Origin: Apodemus sylvaticus
Taxonomy: Eukaryota > Chordata > Mammalia > Rodentia > Muridae
DNA: 64,000 nucleotides
Direction: 5' to 3'
Assembly (NCBI RefSeq): GCF_947179515.1
Contig: NC_067472.1
Span: 110,596,506 to 110,660,505, forward strand
The notes beneath the pieces are model-generated. The model was not told where the DNA came from. It made no database searches and saw only the letters and a program-made list of their open reading frames with translations. This document shows, piece after piece, positions 11,932 to 24,774 of this stretch (positions within the stretch are counted from its first letter, which is position 1; each line of letters begins with the position of its first letter). Position numbers and translations under genes: made by a program.

Positions 11932-13529
11932 TTAATATCCACTTATTAGTGAGTGCATACCATGATTCACCTTTTGAGTCTGGGTTACCTCACTTAGTAT
12001 AATGTTCTCTAGCTCCATCCATTTGCCTAAGAATTTCATGAATTCATTGTTTCTAATGGCTGAATAGTACTCCATTGTGTAGATATACCACATTTTTTGC
12101 ATCCACTCTTCTGTTGAGGGATACTTGGGTTCTTTCCAGCATCTGGCAATTATAAATAGGGCTGCTATGAACATAGTGGAGCATGTATTCTTATTACATG
12201 GTGGGGAATCCTCTGGGTATATGCGCAGGAGTGGTATAGCAGGATCTTCTGGAAGTGAGGTGCCCAGTTTTCTGAGGAACCGCCAGACTGATTTCCAGAG
12301 TGGTTGTACCAATTTGCAGCCCCACCAGCAGTGGAGGAGTGTTCCTCTTTCTCCACACCCTCTCAAACACCTGCTGTCTCCTGAATTTTTAATCTTAGCC
12401 ATTCTGACTGGTGTAAGGTGAAATCCCAGGGCTGTTTTGATTTGCATTTCCCTAATGACTAAGGAAGTTGAGCATTTTTTAAGATGTTTCTCTGCCATCC
12501 GAAGTTCTTCAGGTGAGAATTCTTTGTTTTACTCTGTTTCCCATTTTTTAATAGGGTTGTTTGGTTTTCTGGAGTCTAACTTCTTGAGTTCTTTATATAT
12601 ATATTGGATATATATCTGATGTAGGATTGGTGAAGATCTTTTCCCAATTTGTTGGTTGCCGATTTGTCCTCTTGATGGTGTCCTTTGCCTTACAGAAACT
12701 TTGTAATTTTATGAGGTCCCATTTGTCAATTCTTGCTCTTAGAGCATACGCTATTGTTGTTCTGTTCAGAAACTTTCTCCCTGTACCGATGTCCTCAAGG
12801 GTCTTCCCCAGTTTCTTTTCTAATAGCTTCAGAGTGTCTGGCTTTATGTGGAGGTCCTTGATCCATTTGGATTTGAGCTTAGTACAAGGAGACAAGGATG
12901 GATCAATTCACATTCTTCTGCATGCTGACCTCCAGTTGAACCAGCACCATTTGTTGAAAAGGCTATCTTTTTTTCCATTGGATGTTTTCAGTCTCTTTGT
13001 CGAGGATCAAGTGGCCATAGGTGTGTGGGTTCATTTCTGGATCTTCAATCCTGTTCCATTGATCCTCCTGCCTGTCACTGTACCAATACCATGCAGTTTT
13101 TTAACACTATTGCTCTGTAGTATTGCTTGAGGTTAGGGATACTGATTCCCACAGACTTTCTTTTGTTGCTGAGAATAGTTTTAGCTATCCTGGGTTTTTT
13201 GTTATTCCAGATGAATTTGGTAATTGCTCTTTCTAACTCTGTGAAGAATTGAGTTGGGATTTTGATGGGTATTGCATTGAATCTGTATATTGCTTTTGGC
13301 AAAATGGTCATTTAAACTATATTGATTCTACCGATCCATGAGCATGGGAGGTTTTCCCATTTTTTGAGGTCTTTTTCCATTTCCTTCTTCAGAGTCTTGA
13401 AGTTCTTGTCATACAGATCTTTCACATGTTTGGTAAGAGTCACCCCAAGCTACTTTATACTGTTTGTGGCTATTGTGAAGGGGGTCATTTCCCTAATTTC
13501 TTTCTCAGCCTGCTTATCCTTTGAGTATA
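11932..13529 (-). pseudogene. ORF2: L1 ORF2 fragment (reverse-transcriptase C-terminal part to stop), uninverted half
   Basis: Minus-strand coding sequence corresponds to copy A ORF2 from about residue 742 to its stop. The last 188 codons (11932-12498) stay open and include the cysteine/histidine cluster CGERGTLLHCWWGC. Upstream the frame is broken by indels into pieces (12593-12895, 13075-13311). It is non-functional because the endonuclease and most of the reverse transcriptase are absent or inverted. Confidence 0.9.
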
Positions 13530-14358
13530 CCAGATGGTTTCAGAGCAGAATTCTATCAGACCTTCAAAGAAGAGTTAACACCAATACTCTTCAAACTATT
13601 CCACAAAATAGAAACAGAAGGAACACTACCCAATTCCTTCTACGAAGCCACAATTACGCTGATACCAAAACCCCACAAAGATCCAACAAAGAAAGAGAAC
13701 TTCAGACCAATTTCCCTTATGAACATCGATGCAAAAATACTCAATAAAATTCTTGCCAACCGAATCCAAGAACACATCAAAACGATCATCCACCATGATC
13801 AAGTAGGCTTTATCCCAGGAATGCAGGGTTGGTTCAATATACGGAAATCCATCAATGCAATCCACTACATAAACAAACTCAAAGAACAAAACCACATGGT
13901 CATTTCATTGGATGCTGAAAAAGCATTTGACAAAATTCAGCATCCTTTCATGCTTAAAGTCTTGGAGAGAACAGGAATTCAAGGCCCATACCTAAACATA
14001 GTAAAAGCAATATACAGCAAACCGGTAGCCAGCATCAAACTAAATGGAGAGAAACTTGAAGAAATCCCACTGAAATCAGGGACCAGACAAGGCTACCCCC
14101 TTTCTCCTTATCTTTTCAATATTGTACTTGAGGTACTAGCTCGGGCAATTCGACAACATAAGGAGGTCAAAGGGATACAAATTGGAAAGGAAGAAGTCAA
14201 ACTATCATTATTTGCAGATGACACGATAGTCTACCTAAGTGACCCAAAAAACTCCACTAGAGAGCTCCTACAGCTGATAAACAACTTCAGCAAAGTGGCA
14301 TGTTATAAAATCAACTCAAGCAAATCAGTGGCCTTCCTATACTCAAAGGATAAGCAGG
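13530..14358 (+). pseudogene. ORF2: L1 ORF2 reverse-transcriptase core, inverted half
   Basis: An open frame of ~276 codons covers the reverse-transcriptase palm: the NFRPISLMNIDAK block, SLDAEKAFD (first catalytic Asp), GTRQGYPLSPYLF and the active-site box FADD (14211-14222). FADD is intact here, unlike FADN in the two full-length copies. The following residue is Thr instead of Met. No endonuclease or C-terminal domain is attached in frame, so it is a dead fragment. Confidence 0.92.
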
Positions 14359-14370
14359 TTAAGTTGTTTT

Positions 14371-14764
14371 AACAGTAGGGAATTTTTTAAGCCTCCTAAT
14401 CAATCTAAGCTTATTTTTTTTAGCCTTTCTTTCTTGGGAGTTTCATAATAATATTTATTCCATTGTGATAATTAATGAGAAAAATTTCACAAAGTATTTA
14501 GCTCATAGGAAGTATAGATTTTTGTGGTGTGTTATAATTATTGACTATTTAATTAAAATGATTCAACAAAATGCTTTGAAATATTGCATTATTACTTCAA
14601 GGTTGATATTTCTTAAATATTTAAATTCTATGATTAAATTAATCAAAAATCAAGAGTTGTTGAAATCTATGTAAGGTGTGAATATAGCCATCTGTCTCTC
14701 ATTGCATTAGGGATATATAGCAATTTTTAAATATTTTGATTGTATTTGTCATTACTATGTATGT
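14371..14764. other. Unassigned very AT-rich sequence
   Basis: No recognisable feature. Confidence 0.4.
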
Positions 14765-14915
14765 GGAGTAAGTAACTCACCATATGTATGTGTGGCCATT
14801 CATACCAGGTTCCACAAGTGGAGGCCAAAGGAAAACTTCAAGGAACTGCTTCTCTACCTCCCACCTTTACTTGGGGCCTGGGGATTATGAAATCAGTCTC
14901 AGCAAGCTAAGGGTA
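14765..14915 (-). mobile_element. B3-like SINE fragment, diverged
   Basis: The series 'AAGTGGAGGCCAAAGG', 'AACTTCAAGGAACTG', 'CTGGGGATTATGAAATCAG' and 'CAGCAAGCTAAGGG' follows the reverse-complement B3 order. It is strongly diverged and lacks clear ends. Confidence 0.5.
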
Positions 14916-15855
14916 TATCTCAAGTTTCCTGTGGTTTATAGTACAGCCATATTCTTGGGAACATCCAATATTCACTTTTGGTTACTCAAGAGAAATCTCA
15001 ACAAAAATCATTTATATCCATAAACCCAAAATAAATACAATGAGAGGTTGTACTACTAATGGTCTGAACTGATATATAAGGACATTATGTACATACAGAT
15101 AAAGGCAAACAATAATTATTTCTAACATTGGCTACCTAATAGAAGTTCAGAATCAAGTGTGATTTCTCACCTCTGCTTGTTTTCAGCTGAATCCATTTTT
15201 TTGTTATGTAACGGTATACTGCTGATCTAGCATATATTAGCCAGTAGTTCCTCAGTGACTGTTAGATTTTGAACAGGTCCTATACTGATATGTGAAGCTT
15301 GCATGGACAGATACGTTGCTAGGAACTTCAACCCTATTGTCCTTGCAAGGGAGGTATGGTTCCATTCCTTCCATAGGAGAGGTATTACACTAGGATGTAA
15401 CTCACTTTTTCCATTTCACACTGATGATAAAACAGAACTGAAATTTGAATCCAAATTTTCTGATTAGAATCTCTAATATGTTCTTTCATAGTGGATGATT
15501 GCTCCATTTCCTAAATTGGAAAAACCTGACAATGTGCAGACTCAATTTCAAAGGATTAAAGGGAAGACTAATAGACATTATACATCCATGCTACATTTTC
15601 TGCCCTTTCATCTTAGAGATGAGGAGGATAGCCACAGGGAAGTTTTATAACACACAGAGGGAAACAGGTATTGTGGGTTAGACTTTCGACTATATTAAGC
15701 GTGGAGAATAGGAGAATCTAAGATAGTAGAATAATCTGCCAAGGCCTGACAAGCAAGCAGGGAGATGAGATGACCAACTCTGACCAATAGTAGGAAATCA
15801 TTCTTGGTGGGGGCCTCACGGCAGAGGTTTATGAATATTGGTAGGAATGGCTAAT
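14916..15855. other. Unassigned sequence with a MIR-like fragment at ~15385-15475
   Basis: The stretch around 15385-15475 (CATTTCACACTGATGATAAA... then GAATCCAAATTTTCTGATT) looks like a reverse-strand MIR SINE. Nothing else is recognised. Confidence 0.4.
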
Positions 15856-16360
15856 GAAACAGCCATTTATTTTTTTAATTCGATATATTTTTTATTTACA
15901 TTTCAAATGATTTCCCCTTTTCTAGACCCCCAATCCCCGAAAGTCCCATCAGCCCCCCTCCCTCCCCCTGTTTTCCCACCCAACCCTTCCCACTTCCCTG
16001 TTCTGGTTTTGCCCTATACTGCTTCACTGAGTCTTTCCAGAACCAGGGGCCACTCCTCCGTTCTTCTTGTACCTCATTTTATGTGAGGATTATGTTTTGG
16101 CTATTCCAGTTTTCTAGGTTAATATCCACTTATTAGTGAGTGCATACCATGATTCATCTTTTGAGTCTGGGTTACCTCACTTAGTATGATGTTCTCCAGC
16201 TCCATCCATTTGCCTAAGAATTTCATGAATTCATTGTTTCTAATGACTGAATAGTACTCCATTGTGTATATATACCACATTTTTTACATCCACTTTTCTG
16301 TTGAGGGATACCTGGGCTCTTTCCAGCTTCTGGCAATTATAAATAGGGAAACAGACATTT
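15856..16360 (-). mobile_element. 5'-truncated rat-type L1 with target-site duplication
   Basis: The element is 15869-16347. On the minus strand it contains the last part of ORF2 and the whole 3' UTR, ending in an A-rich tail. Flanking direct repeats are GAAACAGCCATTT (15856-15868) and GAAACAGACATTT (16348-16360), one mismatch in 13. The 3' UTR is nearly the same as in copies A and B, so it belongs to a closely related subfamily. Confidence 0.9.
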
Positions 16361-16584
16361 CTTTAAAAGCCAATCTGGAATTTTACTATTTAGTAACTAA
16401 CTTTGCATGAGTACAGTGAAGGTGGTATTTGCATCTTGAAACAAACCATTGATAAAAGAAAACAGATTTTAAGAGGCACATCATGTTTCAGATGTGTCAT
16501 ACAGAAAATTAAACATGCAACAACAAATTAGATTTTTAGGAAAGAAGAATTATTAAAACAATTGAACTTGAGTACAAAGGTTTT

Positions 16585-16815
16585 TAAGGATTTATTTTTA
16601 TTTGTGGATGCATATTCATGTGCATGAAGCGGTGGCTGTGTTCACAGAGTGGCCTATATGGATATAAATACCCATGGGAAAATGGGTATCGGAACTCCTG
16701 TAGTTTGACTCTAGACTGTTATGAGTTGTACGTTGTGGGTTCTAAGATCAGAACTCTAGTTCTTTGGAGGAGCAACAAGAACTCTTAACCACTAAGTTTT
16801 CCAACCTCTTAGAAA
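16585..16815 (-). mobile_element. B3/B2-like SINE, diverged
   Basis: The right part 'CAAGAACTCTTAACCACTAAGTTTTCCAACC' (broken by mismatches) is the reverse complement of the tRNA-related 5' end of a B2/B3 SINE. The left part carries the TTTATTTTTATTTGTGG type A-rich end. Confidence 0.6.
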
Positions 16816-16889
16816 ACATTTTGTAACCATCAGTTATATTGTATTTCTTTATAGGTTGCTTCCCTCTCATTTTTCTTCAGAGCCAACTC

Positions 16890-16890
<1 letters not shown>

Positions 16891-16942
<52 letters not shown>
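16891..16942. repeat. (CA)n microsatellite
   Basis: Uninterrupted CA dinucleotide run of about 25 units. Confidence 0.97.
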
Positions 16943-16945
<3 letters not shown>

Positions 16946-19471
16946 GGAAACGAACTTAAGAACAGTCATTGTTGAGAGCTGTGGCAGGATATGTACTTGG
17001 CCTTCTTTAGGAGAACTAATTTCAATTATTGAGACTCAATAGAGTCTTTGTTAAGCGATACTGAACTGTTGTGATAATAAAACATACGGAAAGTGATTTG
17101 GCAGTGCAAGGAAATAACCAAACTAAATGTCAAAAAGGGAAAAATCAAAATCTCAATTTCTGGTTCCTACTGTGTGGCTGCTCTGTAGACTCCTTTACTT
17201 TGTGTCTAATCCTTCTTTCTTTTGTTCTAAAAGATTTCCTTCCATTGTCTTCCCTAATTTTGTGTAAAGAGCTCTAGTTCCTATGAACAATACTTTTTTC
17301 TATCATGAACTAAAGGAAAATAAGAAAGAAAAGAAAGAGGACAAGGGGTGGGCAGAAGAGCTGCAGGAGATGCTGCTGCTTCCTCTCGGCTGCATCCCTA
17401 TGCTTAGAATCTTCTGTAAATCAGGAACAGTTTCCTGACTGAAAATGGAGATCCAATGATTTACTTACTAGAAGACAACAGAACAGCCTGATAAGAAGGT
17501 AGCCCGATAGAGTACGCACACACATATAAACAGAATATGTTATATATAAAAATTAGTATTGTCTCTTTTCAAAATTTGCTCTTTTTTGAGAAACATGCTT
17601 CTAGTCTCCATACAGGGTTTAAGATCTCCTGATCTTTTGGATGGAAGGGATAAGATTTTCAGAGATCACTCACTATGCTCAAAGCTATGCACCAAGTGAA
17701 AGGCAGAGCAAGGACTAAACCTGGCATCTTTGAGCTTGTATCTCACCTCTTGTTTCTTTTTGAGTCAGCCCTTCTCAGACACGATTGAAGCTAGAATTGG
17801 ACAGGTCCAGGCAAGAATACTAAAGGAAGGTTTCTTTCTTTCTTTCTTTTTCTTCTGAAAGTCAAGGTTGGGATTCCACAGCATTCCTCTTTTTTTCCCT
17901 ATCTCTCTAGGAGATAGAAGTACATTGAAGCCTGAAACTGTCGTATTCAATCTCAGGTTGCAAACTTTGAAGAATAATTGGTATTATAGACAGGAAGCAT
18001 AGCAATGATAAGCATTTAAACCTCCTGTTGTTAAGACTCTTTAGGTCAATAGCAGCATTTTAAAATCAATTCGAAGGTTTGATGGGAGATACAGCAGAGA
18101 AGCTACAATCAACTTAATAAGGTTAGATAACCCTCGTCATGTTAATAGTTACCTAAAGCTTGACATCAATTCCTTACATTGATTCTCACTTACAGCTGGA
18201 AAAAGAAAGAAAAAAACCCAGGAAGGACAGAATAATACATAATCTCACTGAAGCATCAAATTAGTATAAATAGTGATTAAGAATAATCGCTGCTATTATT
18301 GGAGAACATGTCGAAAATGAGGTTTATGTGCTATCTGCTGACAATGAAGAGAGACTTCAGCAGCTTCAAAATTCAGAGAAGGAAAAGATGAAATGTAATC
18401 ACAGACATACACTTGTGTGTAGTACTGAAACTAAACAGGAGGACAGAGCCTTCCTCCCTGGGGGAGAGAGTTGAGTAGCAGCTCTATCTGCTTAGGGAAG
18501 AAGGGCACCATCTACTGTCTGTTGCTGTGATGTACTTGGTACGTGTTGGAGGATACAAAGGGAACATAAGAAAGCTGAACTTTACTGTTCACTTGTCCAC
18601 TAATTCTCTGTGTGGCACCACTGGGGTAATTGAAGGTTGTTAGGTTTAACTGAAGCATGAGGCATGGATTTGTCAGCCTTCTGGCCTACAGACTGTGCTG
18701 TGTACACCACACTGTTTCCGAGATGCTCCTGGCCTCTCAACTGACAGATCAGACAGGGCTCAAGAGTACTAGGAGTATGTCCTCAGCATGTTCATTTGCT
18801 ATCTGTGAATAAAACAATGACTTCTTTGAAAAAATAAAGACAGTCAAAATATGTTCACCAATTATAAACAATGATGCCCAATGTCACCCTTTCAAAGTTG
18901 TTTCTTTACTGGTTAGTTCCAAGAGTGGTTAACTTATTCCTAGACTATGAAGGAAACTGAATAAGAAAGTTTTATGAATGAGATCCTTATCAACCGGCAC
19001 ATCAAATACAGTTCATTTGGTGATGATAGGTTAATTTTTCAGTCCTATAATTAGCAAGCAAGGGATCCAGAATTCAAGTCCATGTTAACCTATTAATGAA
19101 CCCATCCTTCAGCACATTCGGCATCTCACAGAATGAGTGGCTGCCTATGTAACCAGGGTCTCCAAATACACTGAATACCTTAAAGCTTTTTGCTATTCAT
19201 AATCATTCCTAGACATGCACAAATATACAACCTAAATAGAATGGTCCAGGAGATGAGCTGAGTTAAACTTACTGGATGAATAAAATTTTAGCCCAAAGCA
19301 ATGAATTAAGGGTTGTCAGTGATAAGGTCATAGATAAATTTAAGACATTTGTATGGCCATTTTAATACTGCAAGTAATTCAGAGTAGCACAGAGTTATAC
19401 ACTATTAAGGGCACACAGCAGGCTTTATTTCGCTTATCTCTTTATTCTCTGTCTCTATGTTCAGCAGAATT
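16943..19471. other. Unassigned sequence with a MIR-like fragment at ~17640-17720
   Basis: The stretch CCAAGTGAAAGGCAGAGC... near 17693 resembles the reverse strand of MIR. Otherwise there is no gene-like feature. A segment at 18523-18612 has a partial relative at 20044-20115. Confidence 0.35.
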
Positions 19472-19823
19472 CTTAGCTTAAGTCTTTTTTCATTAGATAT
19501 GTTTTTATTTACATTTCAAATGTTATCCTCTTTTTGGTTTCCCCTCCAAAAACACCCTATCCCATCATCCCCTCCTCCTGCTCACCAACCCACGCACTCC
19601 TGCCTCCCTGTTCTGGTATTTCCCTATATTGGGGCATCCAGCCTTCTCAGGGCCAAGGGCTTCTCCTCCCTTTGATGTCCAACAAGGCTATCCTCTGCTA
19701 CATATGCACCTGGAGCCATGGGTCCCTCCACATGTACTCTTTGATTGGTAGTATAGTCCCTGGGAGCTCTGGGATTCTGGGTGGTTCATAATATTGTTCC
19801 TCCTATGAACTGACCTTAGCTTA
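19472..19823 (-). mobile_element. L1 3' UTR fragment, 5'-truncated, probable target-site duplication
   Basis: The minus-strand L1 3' UTR runs from about 19487 to 19814. Landmarks include CCCTGTTCTGG, GATGTCCAACAAGGC and GCACCTGGAGCCATGGGTCC, which are typical of older murine L1 3' UTRs. CTTAGCTTA flanks both sides (19472-19480 and 19815-19823). Confidence 0.8.
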
Positions 19824-20598
19824 GTTCTTATTCTTCAATAATGAGGTTGAATTGACAAGTTAATAAATGAAGAGATTTCTTTCTTTAAATGTTTGACAAA
19901 AATCCTGGGTTGCTTTTAAAATAGGAAGCTATTTTAAACATGCCTTAAAGGTGAAAATTTAAAGGACTATAAAATTTACTTTGAGAGAATGTCACAGCTT
20001 GGCAAAAATGAAACCTCATAACCCATATATGACAACTGTTCATTGCTGTGATGGCAACTGTCCATTGGAGGATGCAAAAGGGACATAACTCTTCACTTGT
20101 CCACTAATTCTTGTGTCCATTGTACACAAGATATGTGTTCACTCTGATAGGCTTGCATTTGGGGCAGAGAGGAGGACCCAACTATCAGAACAGTGCTTGG
20201 AAATATAGCTGGGTCATTCTGAGACTCCCACAATGATTTTAGATGACAAGATGTCAGGTTTTCCTAGACCCTTCTATCCTTGACCATTTCCATTGATGTC
20301 CCAGTGAAGGGTGCTGAGTATTGTGTGATGACTTCAACAGAGGCCCGAGTGATCTAAAGAGCCAGAGTTATTACCAACTGGGATTATAGTTCTCTTCATT
20401 ATGGTTAAGCTGTGGCCCCTGACAGATACATAGACTTTGCAAATAAACCCAAGTAAAACCTTGGCCAAGGCAGTGTGTATGAATAATAGTCCTCAATGAG
20501 AAGCTTAGACTTTACAAGAAAGTACAGAATAATGGATAATCCAATTATATCCAATATCCATCTCTGACCTCTACAGGCTTGTATGACTAAGAGTACAC

Positions 20599-20599
<1 letters not shown>
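19824..20599. other. Unassigned sequence
   Basis: No exon or repeat is recognised except the segment 20044-20115 discussed in the findings. Confidence 0.35.

Positions 20600-20642
<43 letters not shown>
20600..20642. repeat. (CA)n microsatellite
   Basis: CA dinucleotide run of about 20 units preceded by ACGCACA. Confidence 0.97.
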
Positions 20643-20644
<2 letters not shown>

Positions 20645-23190
20645 TGCACACATGTTCTCTAGTAAGTGCAAACTTTACACTCTCACAGTAAATCATTTAA
20701 TTTTATCTGACTCCCTAATGTTGATGTGGCATGAAGTCTTATAGACATTAAATTAAATTATATACATTTAAGCTATGTAGCTAGGAGTGGATTGAACATA
20801 TAATCTTCCTTTAGAGACAGTCTATTCTAAAATAAGTTTCAGTCTGATACATTTTTCATTATGACTAAGATTTTAATGAAAACAGAACCGTGTAAAATAA
20901 CTCCATCCTAGCATAAACAGCAGGGAGTAAAATTAAGCTGGAGAAAGCCTGTGGCCCTTATTGTCTGTCAGGACTCTGACAGCTTTATTTTGGAGACACT
21001 AAAGCCAAGCCTAGGCAGGCATAGCTCTTCTGCTTGTCTGATTTACCTGAGCCATCTGCCTTTCCTCCGCTATACCAGGGTCCTCTGGATAGTTTAGGCT
21101 GTTTTTCTTCATTAAAAGTAGAATCAGATTTCAGTAATGAGGAAAAATAGCATTTGTACCATCATTGAAATTAGTCATATTCTGGCTATAGTTACTCTCT
21201 AAAATGTTCTCTTATGGACAGCATTGTTAAAATAGAGGGCAAAACCTGAAAGGAGTATATAGAAGCGTAGAGACCTCTTGTTGGATTCCTTAAATTTAAT
21301 TTTGGTTCATAACTTCTCATAATCCCTCATTTTTCCATGTTATGTTTTTCTCCAACCAAGAAAATTTTTACTAAAATAATTTTATTTAAAGGAGAATTCG
21401 GGTGCCAGCTGTACTAATTATAGCACTTGTCTGTCTTCTAGTTCTTTATTCTTAGACAGCCTGTGAAGCACTGATAAGATCCTAAGGACAGAGCCTAAAG
21501 TCTGTGGTCTGCTGCTGGGATTTTAATGATTACTTTCTGATAATATGCAATTTCTTAGATCCTCAATTATTTGGCCTTTAGTCATACCAGCTCTGGCTGG
21601 TGTAGATACAAAAGAGCAGTACATACATAAAGTGACTTATTAATTATAAATGCTGTTAATGTAAAAGGCATTTTTGATAGTTGTCAAAAATGAATAACAG
21701 CGACACCTATAATGCTTCCCCTCTCATTCACACTTCTCTGCCCCTCATTTGGACACTTTCAGCTTCATGATGCAGTACTGATTTAATTTAACAGCTTGGT
21801 CACATTACCAGTGTAGGGAGTCACTTAGTGTGCAAGGACAAGACTAGAGTGCAGAGTTCACATGGACTTCTTATGAGACCCAGGTTGAAGTGTCTCAGGA
21901 TCGAAAGACCATTTCTTATACTTTTGCAGAATTCTCAGGGAGAAGAACATTAAGTCTCTTCTTCTGGCTTGAACTGATAGAAAAGAAATGGTTTTAGAAA
22001 CTCTGTAAGCCTATTGACTTGGTTCTGCACTGCTTTAACAGGCCATAAGTTACCAAGGCGTGTGTAAACCAGGCTGGCATGACAATTCAGCTTCTCCTTC
22101 TGAGCCGTGAAACCCACAAGGAACAGAATGGAAACTTCATGTCTCTTATTGATTTGAATTGAAGGAGTATTCCTGCAAATCCCAGACTGTTGTTTTTACA
22201 TGACTAATACAGAAACTAAATTTCAGTTGTGTTGTATAAGCCACACACATCACATAGGTGGCGAGCAGCCAGGTTAGGCTTTCCCAGATCTTTGAAATTT
22301 CTGAGTGGAAAGGTGGAGCAATAGTGAGTTAGGAGAGACACTAGAGCAGCAAGCATGGGGGGGGTCCAGCTTTTGCAATTTAAAAGTAGTACCTATGAAA
22401 GATGATCTAATTAATGTATCTGTGCATTAGTAGAAGGGATGGTATAAAGTGGAAACTATAAAGTGTCCAGCTTGTACAAAGAAAGACCTAGTTCTAGCTA
22501 GCTGGAACATAGCACATGCAGTATTCTCATTCCAGTATATCTGAGTTTCTTATAACTTTATCCATTTCTTCACGAAACCTTGGCAGAGCATCTTATAATC
22601 CACAACACTTTGTGCTATGTCTAGAACTCTGTCCCCTTAAGTGACCGTGTGCTGGCGAATATACGGCGCTGTGAGTCTACCTTTGCTTCATGCAGAGTTT
22701 CATAAAGACTCATATTTCATGACTATGACTTAAATTCTTTTGCAAAATCATGGCCATGGAGTTCAGAATGGAAGAAAGAAGACATCAACTAGAACTGGCA
22801 AGAATGTCATTGATCCCTACAGAACTGGAGCCCTTATGTTAGAACTAAAATTATTCAATGCAACCTGAAGACTGAGAATGGTTACTGGAGAGAGATGGAC
22901 CTCACGATTGAAGCCACAAAGGCCCAGATATACATGGTATATGAAAGGAAAGCACAGAAAAGAAAGGAAGGAAAGCACATAAGGAGAAATAGGAGGGCAT
23001 CAAGATGTAATGGGCACCATTGCAAACTATGATAAGGAATGCAGTGGGGAAACACTAGAGTACTCAAAAGAGAGGTACACCACCATAAGAACACCATTTT
23101 TCATGTTCTATGCCATTTCTTCCATCTTTACATTACAAATAAAATTAAGACCATATGACTCATTTCTTAGCAATAGCTTCTAGTAAAGTA
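20643..23190. other. Unassigned sequence, possibly single copy
   Basis: No exon, RNA gene or recognised repeat. Parts such as 20925-21060 and 21390-21720 look non-repetitive and contain TAATTA motifs, but conservation cannot be judged from one sequence. Confidence 0.35.
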
Positions 23191-23227
23191 CACACACACA
23201 CAGACACACACACACACACACACACAA
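23191..23227. repeat. (CA)n microsatellite, short
   Basis: CA run with one CAGA interruption. Confidence 0.9.
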
Positions 23228-23284
23228 CACTGTAAAAGTATCAAGGGGCAATTAAAGTCAGGAAGAAACATGGGGATGTTTTGA

Positions 23285-23800
23285 CAGATAAATTAATTCA
23301 GTGAATGCTTATTATTGTAGGTATTATTTAGTTCTCTAAAGCTAGAAATACGTTTGCAGAGTCTTCTGCTCATCTAGGACCTTCTATTCTGATATCAAGA
23401 TAAAAAACTAAAAGTACAATGCATATATGTGCTAAATACATAAATATGCAAGGTATGCATATCTATAATCTTATGTCTGTATGTTCATGGCATGTATGGA
23501 TTATGACAAACCAGAGAAAAAATAAACCTAGGTGCAAGAAAGAGCATGGCATGGTCAGAGGAGGGTTCAGAGCAGGTCTCACTGAGAAGATGGACATCTG
23601 CTTTCAGCACAGACTTAAAGGTAATGCAGACAGAGCCATAGATGTCTTGGAAAGACACATGCTAGGGGAGCTCCAAGTCGCTGATGAGGAAAGGAGAGCA
23701 TCAGAGGAACACCATGATGAATGGATAGGAGTTAGCAAGGTGGGAACAGTAGGAGATATAGCCAATGGCCAAAGGAGTATGTAAAAACATTGTTCTACTG
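23285..23800 (+). mobile_element. Possible ancient mammalian interspersed repeat (L2-type)
   Basis: The segment opens with 'AATGCTTATTATTG' and later has 'GAGAAGATGGACATCTGC', 'GGAAAGACACATGC' and 'GGAGTTAGCAAGGTGG' in an order I associate with an old mammal-wide repeat. A 121-codon frame inside (23419-23784) has no recognisable domain. Confidence 0.35.
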
Positions 23801-23872
23801 TACAAGCTGATGTAAAGGATCTCATCTCTCCATGAAAAGGAGGAAGTATTGAAAATATTGAAATGTAATTTA

Positions 23873-23875
<3 letters not shown>

Positions 23876-23938
<63 letters not shown>

Positions 23939-23940
23939 CA
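23876..23940. repeat. (TA)n microsatellite
   Basis: About 25 uninterrupted TA units with a TATTTATA end. The sequence is self-complementary. Confidence 0.97.
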
Positions 23941-24240
23941 TATCTCCACAAATAGTTCTGAAGTTCCTTAATGAACAAATTGTAGCTCTGTGACTTTGAA
24001 ATGTACAGAATCAGTTGGAAGTCCACTTAGAAATGCATTAATCAACAATGGATGATTATAATGAATATATAAGAAAATGAATATAACCCTGGGCATTAAC
24101 ACATCAGTCTTACTCATGAGGTGATATTTCTGTAGCTCCCATTGATTCTTTCAGCTCTCTGGACAATTTGCTCATCATAAACCTTAGATTTCCTAGTTGC
24201 ATCCAAGACCCTATACCTAAGCAGAAAGTTCTTTCATTTT

Positions 24241-24248
24241 TTTCCTAT

Positions 24249-24284
<36 letters not shown>

Positions 24285-24480
24285 TATCCCAATCACTGCC
24301 TTCCTCCTGGTACTCACTTAACAGGGTCCCTCCCTATAAACCCCCTTTCCCTCTCCTTTGAGAGGCTGAGGTTCCCCCCCCCCAGATCCACCCACCCTAC
24401 TGTATTAAGTCTTTGCAGGGTTATGCATGTCTTCTTCTACTGAGGCCAGACAAGGCAGCCCAGGGGTTGATCTTTGCACC
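24241..24480 (-). mobile_element. Older L1/Lx-type 3' UTR, minus strand, with (TTTA)n tail
   Basis: The (TTTA)n run at 24249-24283 is the 3' tail. It is followed by 'AATATCCCAATCACTGCC' and 'ACTGAGGCCAGACAAGGC', both characteristic of older murine L1/Lx 3' UTRs read in reverse. Confidence 0.75.
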
Positions 24481-24774
24481 ATCATTTGCTATTCATTTCC
24501 AAGATATTGGCTAGTGGTCTTTACTGTTAATATCCATAAGGACAGAAACATTGCACATCTGATATCTACACCCTGTCCACTATTTATATCCAATCTGAGA
24601 TGATTATGTCACATGTCAATTCAGGGACAGTTCCTCAGCTAAAAGCAGTATGTGCTAGAGGAATGTTATTCATAATAAATTTACAAAATATTTAGGTGGT
24701 GGATGGAATTGATAAATTATTTTTTAATAATTGTATATGGAGTGGAAAAGAAAATGAATAATAAGAAATAACTG

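Larger units (their letters stand above)
11656..14370 (-). mobile_element. Rat-type L1, 5'-inverted (twin-primed), with target-site duplication
   Basis: The element is 11668-14358, bounded by 12-bp direct repeats TTAAGTTGTTTT at 11656-11667 and 14359-14370. From the left it reads, on the minus strand, a poly(A) tail, a rat-type 3' UTR and the ORF2 C-terminal part up to 13529. It then switches to plus-strand ORF2 sequence (13530-14358). This is the classic product of twin priming during L1 insertion. The last bases of the inverted part and the first of the uninverted part both contain the same 21-base ORF2 stretch (positions 29574-29594 of copy A), so the junction carries a 21-bp duplication. 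Read on the element's strand, the insertion site is TT|AAAA, matching the L1 endonuclease preference. Confidence 0.93.
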
